The position numbers and the translations under genes were made by a program. Source: Treponema sp. (GTDB lineage Bacteria; Spirochaetota; Spirochaetia; Treponematales; Treponemataceae). Taken from it: 38,799 nucleotides of DNA. The notes beneath the pieces are model-generated. The model ran no database searches. It was not told the DNA's origin and saw nothing but the letters and a program-made list of their open reading frames with translations. The stretch lies in NCBI GenBank assembly GCA_004294945.1, contig SHOL01000005.1, positions 1-38,799 on the forward strand, read 5' to 3'. Positions 7,946 to 15,975 of this stretch are shown one piece after another (position 1 is the stretch's first letter; each line of letters begins with the position of its first letter).

Positions 7946-7965
7946 GGATCACCTCCTTCCGGGTT

Positions 7966-8136
7966 TCATTTTTCCGGTTCCAGTTCCAGCGCACACAGAC
8001 AGCGGATAATCCTTGCGGCATTTGCAAACTCAGCCGCCCACTCGCTATTCCCCGTCTCCTCTGCGTGCGCTTTCCGCTTCTCCAGAAACAGTACTGCTCG
8101 CCTGATCCCGTCAGGCGTCAGATACGGCTTCTTCAT
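7966..8136 (-). CDS. small hypothetical protein, 56 aa, first gene of the packaging operon
   Basis: This is a short charged helical protein (DGIRRAVLFLEKRKAHAEE) of unknown function, ending 20 bp before the small terminase start. The ATG at 8136 has AAAGGAGGT about 12 nt upstream. A GTG four codons earlier and an ATG at 8163 are alternatives, and the frame stays open to 8274. Position directly ahead of the terminase pair suggests a packaging accessory or late-operon leader gene, but the sequence does not establish this. Confidence 0.5.
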   Translation of the reverse strand: MKKPYLTPDGIRRAVLFLEKRKAHAEETGNSEWAAEFANAARIIRCLCALELEPEK

Positions 8137-8310
8137 GTTCTTGTGCACACCTCCTTTCCGCATCCGCAATCTTCCGCGCCCTACTCGCGAACTAAAGCTC
8201 TGCAGCAAAGACTGTTTATGTACAGCTCCCAGCTTACCGCCAGATTGAAAAAGCCAAACTACCCAATTCTTCACAATTTCGCCCCGTTCCTTAGAACTTA
8301 TTCACACCGC

Positions 8311-8328
8311 TACCTGAACTAATTCTAT
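8311..8328. repeat. 18-bp direct repeat, copy 1
   Basis: TACCTGAACTAATTCTAT occurs exactly here and at 9663-9680, and ATTCAC lies 11 bp before both copies at the same spacing. Each copy lies upstream of a minus-strand gene set (packaging genes here, excisionase genes at the other), so a shared operator is possible. Alternatively the repeats bracket an inserted 1.35-kb cassette. Confidence 0.7.
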
Positions 8329-8377
8329 CTTTCTGTTCCTCTCGCGCCCTCCGTTCATGCTTCACCTCTCCCTTCAG

Positions 8378-8553
8378 TTCTCCCGGGGGAGGGGACAGTG
8401 TACGGGAAGGGGCGGAACCCCGCGAAGGCCTGCCGTCCCTCCGGGCCGGCTGGCAAGCGTCGCTTCGCTCCGGCCTTGCGTGAACCCGCCCCTCCCCGAG
8501 GAGTTTCTTTTCGTCCCCCGGGAGAAACCTTAAAGGGGGCGGTCCGCCCTTTG
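8378..8553. ncRNA. GC-rich nested inverted repeats, possible structured RNA or DNA site
   Basis: An outer perfect 13-bp inverted repeat (8378-8390 with 8514-8526, TTCTCCCGGGGGA) encloses a second imperfect arm pair (GGGAAGGGGCGG with CCGCCCCTCCCC) and a third (GCGAAGGCC with GGCCTTGCG), giving a multi-branched fold. A separate hairpin (AAAGGGGGCGG / CCGCCCTTT) follows at 8533-8553. The strand transcribed is unknown. It matches no RNA family I can name. Confidence 0.35.
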
Positions 8554-8623
8554 AGCGTTCGACGAATCATTCGGGGCTTTAACTGCTTCGAAAAATTTTC
8601 ACGGAAGGACCAAAGGAGTTTGT

Positions 8624-9052
8624 ATGGCAGACACACTGGAACTTTGCGATCAGTATGCGCGTTCGTTCGCGCGGGAGGCGAGCCGGTTCGATCAGAAGGG
8701 ATCTTCATCGTTTTACGGAGGCGAGCTTGCATATTTATTCAGGCGCTTCGTCGATGAAGAAGGAACGCTCTCGTTTGACATTTCGGAGGCGGTCATGCAC
8801 TACGGTATCCAGTGCAATGTCAGGGTATCGGACTCGATCTATACCAGGCATATCCGGAACGGCTCCCGGAATCCGTTCCGGAATATCGAAACGCTCTTTC
8901 ACGCGTTCCTGTATGCGGTCGATTGCGACCGCACAAACGCACGCATACTCGACTTCGACGTTCCTGCCCCCGGTACTCCGCCATACCGCGCGCGGGCAAG
9001 CTTCAGGGGCTTCAAAGACCAGTACATCTTTTTTACACTGACGGACGCATAA
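8624..9052 (+). CDS. hypothetical protein on the opposite strand of the element, 142 aa
   Basis: This is the only plus-strand gene of the left element. A clear AAAGGAG precedes the ATG. The product is soluble with no membrane segment; residues ~25-60 include SSSFYGGELAYLFRRFVDEEG and the C-terminus is beta-like and aromatic (SFRGFKDQYIFFTLTDA). No family is recognised. It converges on the excisionase operon, with a terminator between them. Divergent placement from the packaging genes, next to a structured region, would suit an early or regulatory gene, but no DNA-binding motif can be seen. Confidence 0.6.
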   Translation: MADTLELCDQYARSFAREASRFDQKGSSSFYGGELAYLFRRFVDEEGTLSFDISEAVMHYGIQCNVRVSDSIYTRHIRNGSRNPFRNIETLFHAFLYAVDCDRTNARILDFDVPAPGTPPYRARASFRGFKDQYIFFTLTDA

Positions 9053-9083
9053 CAATAAAAAAGCCGGAGCGCTGCTCCGGCTT
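9053..9083 (-). terminator. intrinsic terminator of the excisionase operon
   Basis: A perfect stem AAGCCGGAGC / GCTCCGGCTT (9061-9083, 3-nt loop) is followed on the minus strand by TTTTTATTG. It ends the operon whose last gene stops at 9107. In the plus direction the stem follows the 142-aa gene, but without a U-run. Confidence 0.75.
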
Positions 9084-9106
9084 GTTCATGATTGCCCTAT
9101 TGCCTA

Positions 9107-9292
9107 TTAATACGTCGATTCGATTCCGCCAGCTATTCTCTTGAGCATTATCCGCTCGTTTTTCGTAATAGACACCGGCATGCCCTCATGCATGGTAATC
9201 TCGAAGCCGAACGTTCCGTACCGCTTCTCTTCGAAACACTCGCGGATCCACTTGACCATCTCCTCGGTAAATGAGTGTTTCGTATACGTCAT
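9107..9292 (-). CDS. DUF2292-like small protein, 61 aa
   Basis: The core (KRYGTFGFEITMHEGMPVSI followed by TKNERIML) follows the DUF2292 pattern: a short helix, YG, a beta hairpin around a 'DG'-like turn, and a charged end. Such proteins are common in Firmicutes and phage-like elements and have no defined biochemical role. The start overlaps the stop of the excisionase-like gene by four bases, so the pair is translationally coupled. An intrinsic terminator follows. The family assignment is from memory of the motif and is moderately secure. Confidence 0.55.
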   Translation of the reverse strand: MTYTKHSFTEEMVKWIRECFEEKRYGTFGFEITMHEGMPVSITKNERIMLKRIAGGIESTY

Positions 9293-9546
9293 GACAGTAC
9301 CTCCCGGGAACCGGAACTAATGAACGATGCACCTGCAGAATCGACCCTGAACTGTTCGAGCCACTCAAGAAGATCCGAGCGCTTGAACAGCGTCCGCGTC
9401 CCGAGCTTGAAACAGGGAACCCGATGCTTGCTCACATGCTGATACAGCGTCGACAATCCGCACCTCAAAAATTGCGACGCCTCCTTCATGTCCAGCACTT
9501 CCGCGCTCGATTCCGGTATGCACCGCTCTTCTGCCGTAATAACCAT
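9289..9546 (-). CDS. xis: excisionase-like helix-turn-helix protein, 85 aa
   Basis: Residues ~17-65 form a winged MerR-like helix-turn-helix of the excisionase family: LDMKEASQFLRCGLSTLYQH, VPCFKLGTRTLFKRSDLLEW. Such proteins bend DNA at attachment sites to favour excision or act as AlpA-like regulators. It lies just downstream of the integrase on the same strand, 130 bp away. The ATG at 9546 is chosen because GGAGG lies upstream; the open frame to 9627 has no such signal. One copy of the 18-bp direct repeat lies about 120 bp upstream, overlapping the end of the integrase gene. Confidence 0.75.
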   Translation of the reverse strand: MVITAEERCIPESSAEVLDMKEASQFLRCGLSTLYQHVSKHRVPCFKLGTRTLFKRSDLLEWLEQFRVDSAGASFISSGSREVLS

Positions 9547-9662
9547 ACAATCCTCCTTGTGTGCGTAGCCTTGCACTCCTTCGACTCTACCGCACCGGAA
9601 GAAAACCCGACGTATACCAAATTTCAATTTTTTATAGAAAAAAAAGAATCAATTCACTTTTG

Positions 9663-9680
9663 TACCTGAACTAATTCTAT
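9663..9680. repeat. 18-bp direct repeat, copy 2
   Basis: This is an exact match to 8311-8328 and covers the stop codon of the integrase gene. Near the left end of the element, 86-116 has a looser resemblance (ACTTTTGT followed by TAATTCTAT). Confidence 0.7.
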
Positions 9681-11005
9681 ACCGCCCCGGAAAGACACGA
9701 ACCGAACGCATCGGCCGCCGCATGCTCGATAGCCGCAAGATCCGATTCCGTCTTATGGTCAGCATAGTACGTCGTCATCGCCGCCGTCATGTGCCCCAGC
9801 GCCAACTGCGCCTGCCGCTGCTCCACGCGGTCGGCGATAACCTTCGCGTAATAATGGCGCCAGGAGTGGAACACAATATTTCGTTCCTTCCTGAGCGCTT
9901 CGCTGATCCTGATCTTCGCCAGCGCATCCTTGAAACCGTCGAGAATCACATTTTCCACCACCGGCCGGTCAGAAAGATTCCCGTAGAAAATAAACCGCTC
10001 AGGATCCAGACCGAACGGATTACTGTTTGCAAGCTTGACAAGCTCCCGCCTCACAGCCGGCAGCAGCGGCACCACGCGCGTCTTCCCGTTCTTCGGAGAC
10101 TTTAAACCGTCGAACACACTCCAGGAATGACGAACCATCAGCCGGTTCTCTGCAATATCGCACTTCCGCAACGCCAGCACCTCGCCCATACGAAGCCCGC
10201 ACGTCATCGCCACAAGACTCGCTACCCGCGCACGCTCATCAAGCCACTTCACCCTGAACAACGCAGACGCTTCATCGTCGGAAAGAATATCGCGCGCCTT
10301 CGTATCCTTCGCATACCGCGTCAGACCCGCACACGGATCTTCCGCAAGCTTTTTATTCGCCACCGCCCACTTGAATGCAGTCTTCCCGACAATCATGATG
10401 TGATTAAGCGACCCGGCCGAAAGCCCTCTCGCGGCTAAAGCCTGCTCGAAGGCTTTCAAGTCCTGCGTCGTCACATCCTCAAGATATTTTGCCTCGGTAA
10501 AATAGGCCTTCCAGTACGACACCCGATTCCGGGAGTCGTAGCAATGCCGCTTTCCGATACGCTGCTTGTGAATCAATTTATCCTTGATGTACGGACTACT
10601 TTCATAGTTCCAGAAAGTATCGAGGAAAGAAATAAGAGGTGTTTTGGGCGGAGGGGGAGGAAGCGGTTCGGGTGCCGGAACCGCAACAGCAGGTTCTATG
10701 AGTCCTGCAGGCGCTGTGTATCCCTTTTCGGAAAGCGCCTTAACCACCGTTTGAATACCAGCATCATCAAGTTTTCCGCCATTGAGGAGATTCAGGAAGG
10801 TATCAACAACCATTTCAGACTCAACAATCCGGTTACCGGTCCTAGACGGGATGCCATTACGCATCCAATCGCAAGCGACTTTCATCGCGGCGGTATACGA
10901 TCGCTCCCTGGTCGATTTAGCAGAACATCGCGCATGAGTCATTTCATTCGAGTACTGGACATAAAAAATGCCATGTTTGGATTTAAAAAGATAAAAGGGA
11001 CGCAT
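9677..11005 (-). CDS. int: tyrosine recombinase, integrase of the left element, 442 aa
   Basis: This is a phage-type integrase. The N-terminus is an arm-type DNA-binding region (FYLFKSKHGIFYVQYSNE), followed by a Pro-rich linker (EPLPPPPPKTP), a SAM-like core-binding domain, and the catalytic domain. Catalytic residues visible are the Arg in MTCGLRMGEVLALR, the HxxR box (HSWRHYYAK), the His in LALGHM and the nucleophile in TTYYADH. The gene starts about 125 bp from the 3' end of tRNA-Arg and reads away from it, the usual layout for a tRNA-targeting integrase. The ATG at 11005 follows GTGAGG; a GTG at 11017 is an alternative. Confidence 0.9.
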   Translation of the reverse strand: MRPFYLFKSKHGIFYVQYSNEMTHARCSAKSTRERSYTAAMKVACDWMRNGIPSRTGNRIVESEMVVDTFLNLLNGGKLDDAGIQTVVKALSEKGYTAPAGLIEPAVAVPAPEPLPPPPPKTPLISFLDTFWNYESSPYIKDKLIHKQRIGKRHCYDSRNRVSYWKAYFTEAKYLEDVTTQDLKAFEQALAARGLSAGSLNHIMIVGKTAFKWAVANKKLAEDPCAGLTRYAKDTKARDILSDDEASALFRVKWLDERARVASLVAMTCGLRMGEVLALRKCDIAENRLMVRHSWSVFDGLKSPKNGKTRVVPLLPAVRRELVKLANSNPFGLDPERFIFYGNLSDRPVVENVILDGFKDALAKIRISEALRKERNIVFHSWRHYYAKVIADRVEQRQAQLALGHMTAAMTTYYADHKTESDLAAIEHAAADAFGSCLSGAV

Positions 11006-11040
11006 CCAAAACCTCACATTCCGACAGGTTCAAGCAATGT

Positions 11041-11062
11041 TGCTTAAAGTCCTGCTTAAAGT
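11041..11062. repeat. two 10-bp direct repeats near the attachment site
   Basis: TGCTTAAAGT occurs at 11041-11050 and 11053-11062, a 12-bp period, between the integrase start and tRNA-Arg. Such repeats near int are often arm-type integrase sites or autoregulatory operators. The function is inferred from position. Confidence 0.45.
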
Positions 11063-11106
11063 GTGTTGTTTGATAAGCGCCCCTATTAGAGGGGAAAGCC
11101 ATATCT

Positions 11107-11121
11107 CCTTACAACGTAAGG
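11107..11121. other. palindrome beside the tRNA-Arg 3' end
   Basis: CCTTAC-AAC-GTAAGG is a perfect 6-bp dyad 9 bp from the tRNA 3' end. It could be part of the integrase core site or a processing/termination signal of the tRNA transcript. Confidence 0.35.
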
Positions 11122-11130
11122 ATTTGTTTT

Positions 11131-11204
<74 letters not shown>

Positions 11205-11268
11205 ATGTTTTTTGTCAAACCGTTCACGCTTTCGAATGAACGGCTGGCGCATGCACAGACAAAAATAG

Positions 11269-11341
11269 GGTGCCTGATGGGTTTCGAACCCACGACAACC
11301 AGATCCACAATCTGGCGCTCTACCACTGAACTACAGGCACC
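11269..11341 (-). tRNA. tRNA-His (GTG anticodon)
   Basis: Anticodon loop TTGTGGA gives GTG. The acceptor has the extra G(-1):C73 pair diagnostic of tRNA-His. T-loop TTCGAAA. It lies 64 bp upstream of tRNA-Arg on the same strand, behind a good promoter. Confidence 0.95.
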
Positions 11342-11357
11342 ATGCGTAACGAAGTGA

Positions 11358-11386
11358 ATAATGCCAGAAGAGGCGGAAAATGTCAA
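11358..11386 (-). promoter_or_regulatory. promoter of the tRNA-His/tRNA-Arg transcript
   Basis: TTGACA (11381-11386) with a 17-nt spacer and CATTAT (11358-11363) on the minus strand lies just upstream of tRNA-His. Confidence 0.75.
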
Positions 11387-11636
11387 GAACACACGTTTGG
11401 CTTCTGCCGGTTCAGGTTCGGGAGGTTTCCGGGCCGCGGTCAGATCGAGTATCGGAGTTGCGTGGTCGCGCACGGATGCGTGCGGATGTCGATCAACGAT
11501 GGATGAGACGTTCGGGGAATCCCTGGATCTTGGTCGAGTGTAGAAAATCTTCGGTTGATTTTGTGAAATCCTTCAGTTTTTTTGTGGTATACCGATATTC
11601 TATGGGAAGAAGTTTTTTTGTGGGGTGCAGCGCTGT

Positions 11637-12143
11637 ATGGATCCAAGAACCGAATTTGTGATGAAGCTCGAGAATAATCTCCGGACCGGTATCGAGGTTC
11701 TGGCCGAACTGATTTCCAGCCAGAAACGGATGTACCAGGCGGTTGTTGCGCGCGACTGGGTTGCGGTTCAGGAGGAAAGCGATCTGTTGAGGACGTTTAC
11801 CGAGAATTTCCAGGACTACGAATCCCGGCGGAAGGTGCTTCTTTCGTCGTATGCCGCCTCTCATCCGGGTTTGACGGCGAATGCTGTTTTTTATACGGTC
11901 AGCTGTACTTTTTCCGGCGAGGACCGCGATCGGCTCAATGCGCTGTATCGGGAAAACCGGCGGCTGCTTGTGGTGTCAAAAAGCGAGAATGATGCGCTGA
12001 ACAGGTATGTTGTGAATGCGAAACACATTGTTTCAGGAATTCTGGAAACGATTGTTCCTGCGAGAAAAAATAAAATTTACACAAGAAAAGGCGCTATCGC
12101 TCAGACGGCATCGGAATGTCTTGTGGTTAACCGTTCGTTCTGA
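11637..12143 (+). CDS. flgN: FlgN-family flagellar export chaperone, 168 aa
   Basis: This is a cytoplasmic chaperone that escorts the hook-filament junction proteins FlgK and FlgL to the export gate. The protein is almost all helical (KLENNLRTGIEVLAELISSQ, a central YESRRKVLLSSY, and a long third helix RLNALYRENRRLLVVSKSEN), fitting the FlgN helical bundle. Sequence similarity in this family is weak, so the call leans on position directly upstream of flgK. Starts at 11637 (ATG), a GTG at 11625, or ATG at 11661 are all possible; none has a strong Shine-Dalgarno. An upstream CCGATA (about 11592) recalls a sigma-28 -10, but no matching -35 is seen. Confidence 0.7.
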   Translation: MDPRTEFVMKLENNLRTGIEVLAELISSQKRMYQAVVARDWVAVQEESDLLRTFTENFQDYESRRKVLLSSYAASHPGLTANAVFYTVSCTFSGEDRDRLNALYRENRRLLVVSKSENDALNRYVVNAKHIVSGILETIVPARKNKIYTRKGAIAQTASECLVVNRSF

Positions 12144-12156
12144 GAAGGAGAAGGGT

Positions 12157-13794
12157 ATGTCGACATTTTCGGGTATAGAAATGGGAAAGCGCAGTATGTT
12201 TGCCCACAATCAGGCAATTCAAACTGCAGGTCATAACCTTTCGAATTCTTCTACAGAGGGCTATTCGCGCCAGCGTGTCCAGATGAAGGCTACCGATCCG
12301 TTGTATCGTCCGGATCTGTCCCGTGCGGAAACTCCCGGGCAGATTGGTCAGGGCGTTTCAGTTGAATCCATTCAGCGCGTCCGGGACGAGTTGCTCGACA
12401 CGAGAATCCTGGCGCAGACGAATCAGGAAGGGTATTGGGAAACACGGGATTCGTATGTGTTGATGCTTGAGCAGGTGTACAACGAGCCTGATGAATCGTC
12501 CGTGCGTACGCGTATGGATCAGTTCTGGGATTCCTGGGAAGAATTGTCGCTGTATCCCGAATCGGCGAGCGCCCGGCAGGCGGTGCTCTCCCGCGGCGAG
12601 ACGCTGACTGATGCGATTCATCAGCAGTATCGCGGACTTCAGGGAATACGGGACATTATTAACGGTGATGTTGAAGCGGTTACTGCCCAGGTGAACGATA
12701 TTGCGCGCCAGATTGCCGGATTGAATCAGGAAATTGTCAAGGTTAAGGCTATGGGCGACAGTCCGAACGATTTGATGGACCGGCGCGATATGCTTGCCGA
12801 AAAACTTTCTTCCTTAATAAACATTACGGTGGATCAGCGCGATCCTGACGAATATGTGATTCATACGGCCGGGTACGAGCTGGTGCAGGGCAAGAGTTTT
12901 AGAACGTTCGAGCTGCGGTCCGGGATCGAGAATGACGGATATCCTGATGTGGTATGGGCGGATTCCGGGAAACAGGCTTTTTTCGAAGGCGGTAAGCTGG
13001 GCGCTCTGGTGGAGCTTCGCGATGCGGATGTCCGGGACGAGATCGGCAAGCTTGATACGATGACGATGAACTTCGTCGATCTTGTCAACGAGATTCATCG
13101 GGACGGTACTGGTGCGAACGGCAGGACTGGACTTGATTTTTTTACGGAGCAGTCTTTTATCAATAACGTCGCGGGCAACTACGACCGCGACGGCGACGGT
13201 GAGTATGATTCATCCTATATTTTTCGCGTTACCGGCGGCAACCGGCTCTCCGCGCGGGAGCAGATCGGTCTTGAAGGGACGATTCGCTTATCCGGCTCGG
13301 ATGGTCTTGTGGATGTTCCATATTTTTCTACCGATATGGTCGCCGATGTTGTGGATCGCATTAATAATTCAGGGGCGGAAGTCGTGGCGCGGCTCGATCG
13401 CGACGGCAGGCTCGAACTGAAGGGGACGACAGCCCGAAATCCTGATAATCCGGATTTTGTTATTCGATACCTTGAGGATTCAGGGCATTTCCTTGCCGGT
13501 TACTCGGGCGTTTTGGCCGGTTACGGCGGCGAAAATGCGTATACCTGGGAAACTGCTGACGCTGTTGGAGCTTTCGCAGAAGGAGATACCCGTTATGCGG
13601 TGTCGCCGATTGCGCATCCGTCCGGGTGGATGGAAATAAACAAGGCGATTAAGGCCGATGTGCGCAGCATTGCGGCAGGCTTTGCTGCGGAAGACGGTAC
13701 GGTTAATGCGGGCGACAATCGTGCTGCGTTGGCGATTGCGTCGATTCGCAATACGGCGGTGATGGTCGGGAATACCAGGACGCTCGACGACTGA
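12157..13794 (+). CDS. flgK: flagellar hook-associated protein FlgK, interrupted by in-frame TGA (545 aa)
   Basis: FlgK is the first hook-filament junction protein, assembled at the hook tip outside the inner membrane. The N-terminal rod signature is clear (STFSGIEMGKRSMFAHNQ, then QTAGHNLSNSSTEGYSRQRV), as is the coiled D0/D1 stretch around residue 150-200. The frame stops at TGA (13792-13794) after RTLDD. The same frame continues without a gap for 78 more codons with a perfect FlgK-type C-terminal D0 helix. The stop product would lack the C-terminal helix that pairs with the N-terminal one, so it should not assemble. A strong AAGGAG precedes the ATG. Nonsense mutation, sequencing error or readthrough are all possible. 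Confidence 0.9.
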   Translation: MSTFSGIEMGKRSMFAHNQAIQTAGHNLSNSSTEGYSRQRVQMKATDPLYRPDLSRAETPGQIGQGVSVESIQRVRDELLDTRILAQTNQEGYWETRDSYVLMLEQVYNEPDESSVRTRMDQFWDSWEELSLYPESASARQAVLSRGETLTDAIHQQYRGLQGIRDIINGDVEAVTAQVNDIARQIAGLNQEIVKVKAMGDSPNDLMDRRDMLAEKLSSLINITVDQRDPDEYVIHTAGYELVQGKSFRTFELRSGIENDGYPDVVWADSGKQAFFEGGKLGALVELRDADVRDEIGKLDTMTMNFVDLVNEIHRDGTGANGRTGLDFFTEQSFINNVAGNYDRDGDGEYDSSYIFRVTGGNRLSAREQIGLEGTIRLSGSDGLVDVPYFSTDMVADVVDRINNSGAEVVARLDRDGRLELKGTTARNPDNPDFVIRYLEDSGHFLAGYSGVLAGYGGENAYTWETADAVGAFAEGDTRYAVSPIAHPSGWMEINKAIKADVRSIAAGFAAEDGTVNAGDNRAALAIASIRNTAVMVGNTRTLDD

Positions 13795-14031
13795 TTTGCG
13801 GATTCGGTTACGTCCATCGGTTTGAAAGGCGAGCAGGCAGCGCGGTCTCTGGAAACCCAGGTGTCGATACTGAAAGAACTTCGCGGTCTGCGCGATTCGA
13901 TTTCCGGTGTCAATATCGATGAAGAGCTTGCCGACATTATCAAATTCCAGCATGGCTACAGTGCTGCTGCGAAGTTTATTTCTACGGTAAACGATATGCT
14001 CGATACTATTATCAACGGTATGGGTGTCTAA
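13795..14031 (+). pseudogene. flgK: C-terminal remainder of flgK beyond the in-frame TGA
   Basis: These 78 sense codons continue the flgK frame. They encode a long amphipathic helix region (SLETQVSILKELRGLRDSIS, VNIDEELADIIKFQHGYSAA, FISTVNDMLDTIINGMGV), the conserved C-terminal rod/hook/filament domain. There is no good start or ribosome site inside, so separate translation is unlikely. If the TGA is an error, flgK runs 12157-14031 (624 residues), a normal length. Confidence 0.85.
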
Positions 14032-14042
14032 GGAGGTCCTGA

Positions 14043-15287
14043 ATGCAGAGAATAAGCTCGAATTTGCAGCATGACGATACGCAGTTTGCATTGAGAAGAC
14101 AGGAATCGCGGGTTCAGAGTCTGAATAATCAGATTTCCAATCAGAGCAAGATTCTGAATTTACGGGACGATCCGCTTGCGGCCGGGCACAGTGTGCGCTA
14201 CAAGTCGTATGTGGCCCGCCTTGAACGGTATGAAACAAATGCAAAAACCGTTTCTGACCGGTTCAATGTGACGGAAGGCTATATGAATCAGAGCCTGCAG
14301 GTTATGCAGCGCATTCGGGAGCTCGCGGTGGCAGGGGCGAATGGTACCTACACGGCAACGGACCTAAAAAACATGGCTCCGGAAATAGACGAATTGCTGA
14401 AGGAGCTTGTGCTTTCCGGAAACGCGATCGGGCCGGATGGAACACGCGTTTTTGCAGGGACAAAAAGTTTTACCGAGCCGTTTGAAACAGTTTTGGGAGA
14501 TGTCGACGGCGCGGGAAATCCGATGATCCGCGAGGTGCGCTACAAGGGTTCGGTCGGCGGCAAGGATATAGAAATTGATGAACAGGCATACCTGTCGACC
14601 GGGCAGAACGGAAGCAGGACGTTCTGGGCCGAAAAGCAGACGCTCTTTTCCTCTGTTGATGCAACAAGCTATATGGTAAAATCTGATACCGCCATCAACG
14701 TTGACGGTATTTCTGTACCGCTTGCAGCCGGGGATAATGTGTATGCAATCATTTCTAAAATTAACGATTCGGGAGCCGCGGTAAAGGCGTATCTCGATCC
14801 GGTTACTAACGGTCTAAATCTGGAAACGACCGATGCGCGTCAGTTGTGGATTTCTGATGCTGAAGGCGGCGACGTGTTTTCATCGCTCGGCATGGTTCGT
14901 GAAGGCCAACAGCCCCCATACAATATAGCTCCGTCGGTCAAGCTTTCCGGCGGTTCTCTGTTCGATTCCGTGATTGCGCTCCGCGATGCCATGCTGGAAG
15001 GCGACAGCGAACGTATCGGCAGCAGGGTTCTTGGCGCTATCGACGGCGGTATCGACAACCTGGCAACGCGTCTGGCGGAAATCGGTTCGCGCTATGAACG
15101 GACGCAGGCAACTCTGGCCCGGCTCGATGCCCAGATTTTGAATGTGTCTGCCGCAGAGTCGCGCGAAAGCGATATCGACTTTACGCAGGCTGTTACCGAT
15201 CTGAAGATGTATGAACTGACGCAGCAGGCAACGCTGAGTACAGCCGGCAGGTTGTACCAGAACAGTTTGCTGAATTATATGAAATAG
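14043..15287 (+). CDS. flgL: flagellar hook-associated protein FlgL, 414 aa
   Basis: This is the second junction protein between hook and filament. The N-terminal flagellin-like domain is evident ([60 protein letters not shown]) and the C-terminal D0 helix ends in LYQNSLLNYMK. The middle is the variable domain (SYMVKSDTAINVDGISVPL). AGGAGG lies just upstream of the ATG, 11 bp after the flgK terminus. Operon position after flgK and before fliW is typical of spirochaetes and Bacillus. At 414 residues it has a larger insert than the enteric protein. Confidence 0.93.
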   Translation: MQRISSNLQHDDTQFALRRQESRVQSLNNQISNQSKILNLRDDPLAAGHSVRYKSYVARLERYETNAKTVSDRFNVTEGYMNQSLQVMQRIRELAVAGANGTYTATDLKNMAPEIDELLKELVLSGNAIGPDGTRVFAGTKSFTEPFETVLGDVDGAGNPMIREVRYKGSVGGKDIEIDEQAYLSTGQNGSRTFWAEKQTLFSSVDATSYMVKSDTAINVDGISVPLAAGDNVYAIISKINDSGAAVKAYLDPVTNGLNLETTDARQLWISDAEGGDVFSSLGMVREGQQPPYNIAPSVKLSGGSLFDSVIALRDAMLEGDSERIGSRVLGAIDGGIDNLATRLAEIGSRYERTQATLARLDAQILNVSAAESRESDIDFTQAVTDLKMYELTQQATLSTAGRLYQNSLLNYMK

Positions 15288-15299
15288 GGTGGGGATGGT

Positions 15300-15749
15300 A
15301 TGTTGATTGAAACGAAAGCGATGGGTTCGGTAGAAATTGTAGAAAAGCAGATTATTCATGTCGCTCAGGGGTTTTATGGCTTCGAGGATTATTCGGGTTT
15401 TGCCTTGATAGACGCTCCGCAAAAGCCTTTTATCCTGATTCAGTGTATAGAAAAAAAAGATTTGGCTTTTCTTGCGATCGATCCTTTTCTGTTCAGAACG
15501 GATTATGAAATCGATATTGAGGATTCCGTACTGTCATCGCTGGGTATCGATTCAGCTGCCGATGTGGTTGTCCTCGCACTGGTCACAGTACCGACAGACG
15601 GAGGCCCGGTTACGGCGAATCTGCAGGGACCTCTGGTAATTAACCGGAAAAACAATGAAGCTTTCCAGGCTATTCTTACTGATCCCCGTTGGCGGACTAA
15701 ACATGATATTGTAGCCGAAAGTGCGGCAAGGAAGGCCTCCCAATGCTGA
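15300..15749 (+). CDS. fliW: flagellar assembly factor FliW, 149 aa
   Basis: FliW binds newly made flagellin and, when free, binds CsrA and relieves its repression of flagellin translation. The family pattern is visible: [20 protein letters not shown], an [20 protein letters not shown] segment, a [20 protein letters not shown] segment and the [20 protein letters not shown] ending. It overlaps csrA by seven bases, giving coupled synthesis of CsrA and its antagonist. Both flagellin leaders in this window carry candidate CsrA sites, so the complete FliW-CsrA-flagellin circuit can be read here. Confidence 0.93.
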   Translation: MLIETKAMGSVEIVEKQIIHVAQGFYGFEDYSGFALIDAPQKPFILIQCIEKKDLAFLAIDPFLFRTDYEIDIEDSVLSSLGIDSAADVVVLALVTVPTDGGPVTANLQGPLVINRKNNEAFQAILTDPRWRTKHDIVAESAARKASQC

Positions 15750-15967
15750 TACTGTCGCGTAAAATCAATGAAAAAATTATGATCGGCGATGAGATATCCG
15801 TGACAATTATTGAAATCCGCGGAGACCAGGTAAAAATCGGCGTCGAGGCGCAGAAATCGGTAAAAGTATTCCGCCAGGAAGTTTTTGAAGCTATTCAAAA
15901 TGAAAACCGTGCGGCTGCGACGTCCCAACTGAATCTGGAAGGACTTTCAGGGATCGTACTGTCCTAA
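15743..15967 (+). CDS. csrA: carbon storage regulator CsrA, 74 aa
   Basis: CsrA is a dimeric RNA-binding protein that recognises GGA motifs in hairpin loops and blocks or stabilises mRNAs. The start [18 protein letters not shown] and the next strand ([18 protein letters not shown]) are canonical, and the conserved RNA-binding Arg (R6) and the [15 protein letters not shown] helix are present. The ATG lies inside the end of fliW. The C-terminal extension resembles the form found in FliW-regulated CsrA proteins, where the longer helix contacts FliW. Short tandem repeats follow the stop codon. Confidence 0.96.
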   Translation: MLILSRKINEKIMIGDEISVTIIEIRGDQVKIGVEAQKSVKVFRQEVFEAIQNENRAAATSQLNLEGLSGIVLS

Positions 15968-15975
15968 ATTCGGCG

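Larger units (their letters stand above)
8137..8623. other. noncoding gap between divergent operons
   Basis: About 490 bp separate the minus-strand packaging operon from the plus-strand gene at 8624. The gap holds one copy of an 18-bp repeat (8311-8328) and a very GC-rich segment with nested inverted repeats (8378-8553). Open frames here have skewed composition and look like shadows. Being next to the small terminase gene, it is a plausible place for a packaging (cos/pac) or replication site, but that is inference. Confidence 0.6.

Noticed and set aside
8355-8757. ORFs of about 120 codons through the GC-rich gap
   Set aside because: Composition is skewed by inverted repeats (runs of Arg, Gly and Pro), with no ribosome site; the downstream plus-strand gene explains the true frame.
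11592-11599. sigma-28 promoter before flgN
   Set aside because: A CCGATA -10-like motif is present, but no TAAA-like -35 lies at the right distance, so I do not list it as a feature.
13792-13794. TGA in flgK as selenocysteine or recoded tryptophan
   Set aside because: No Sec insertion element or reason for selenium in FlgK, and TGA ends other genes here normally. A nonsense change or sequence error is simpler.
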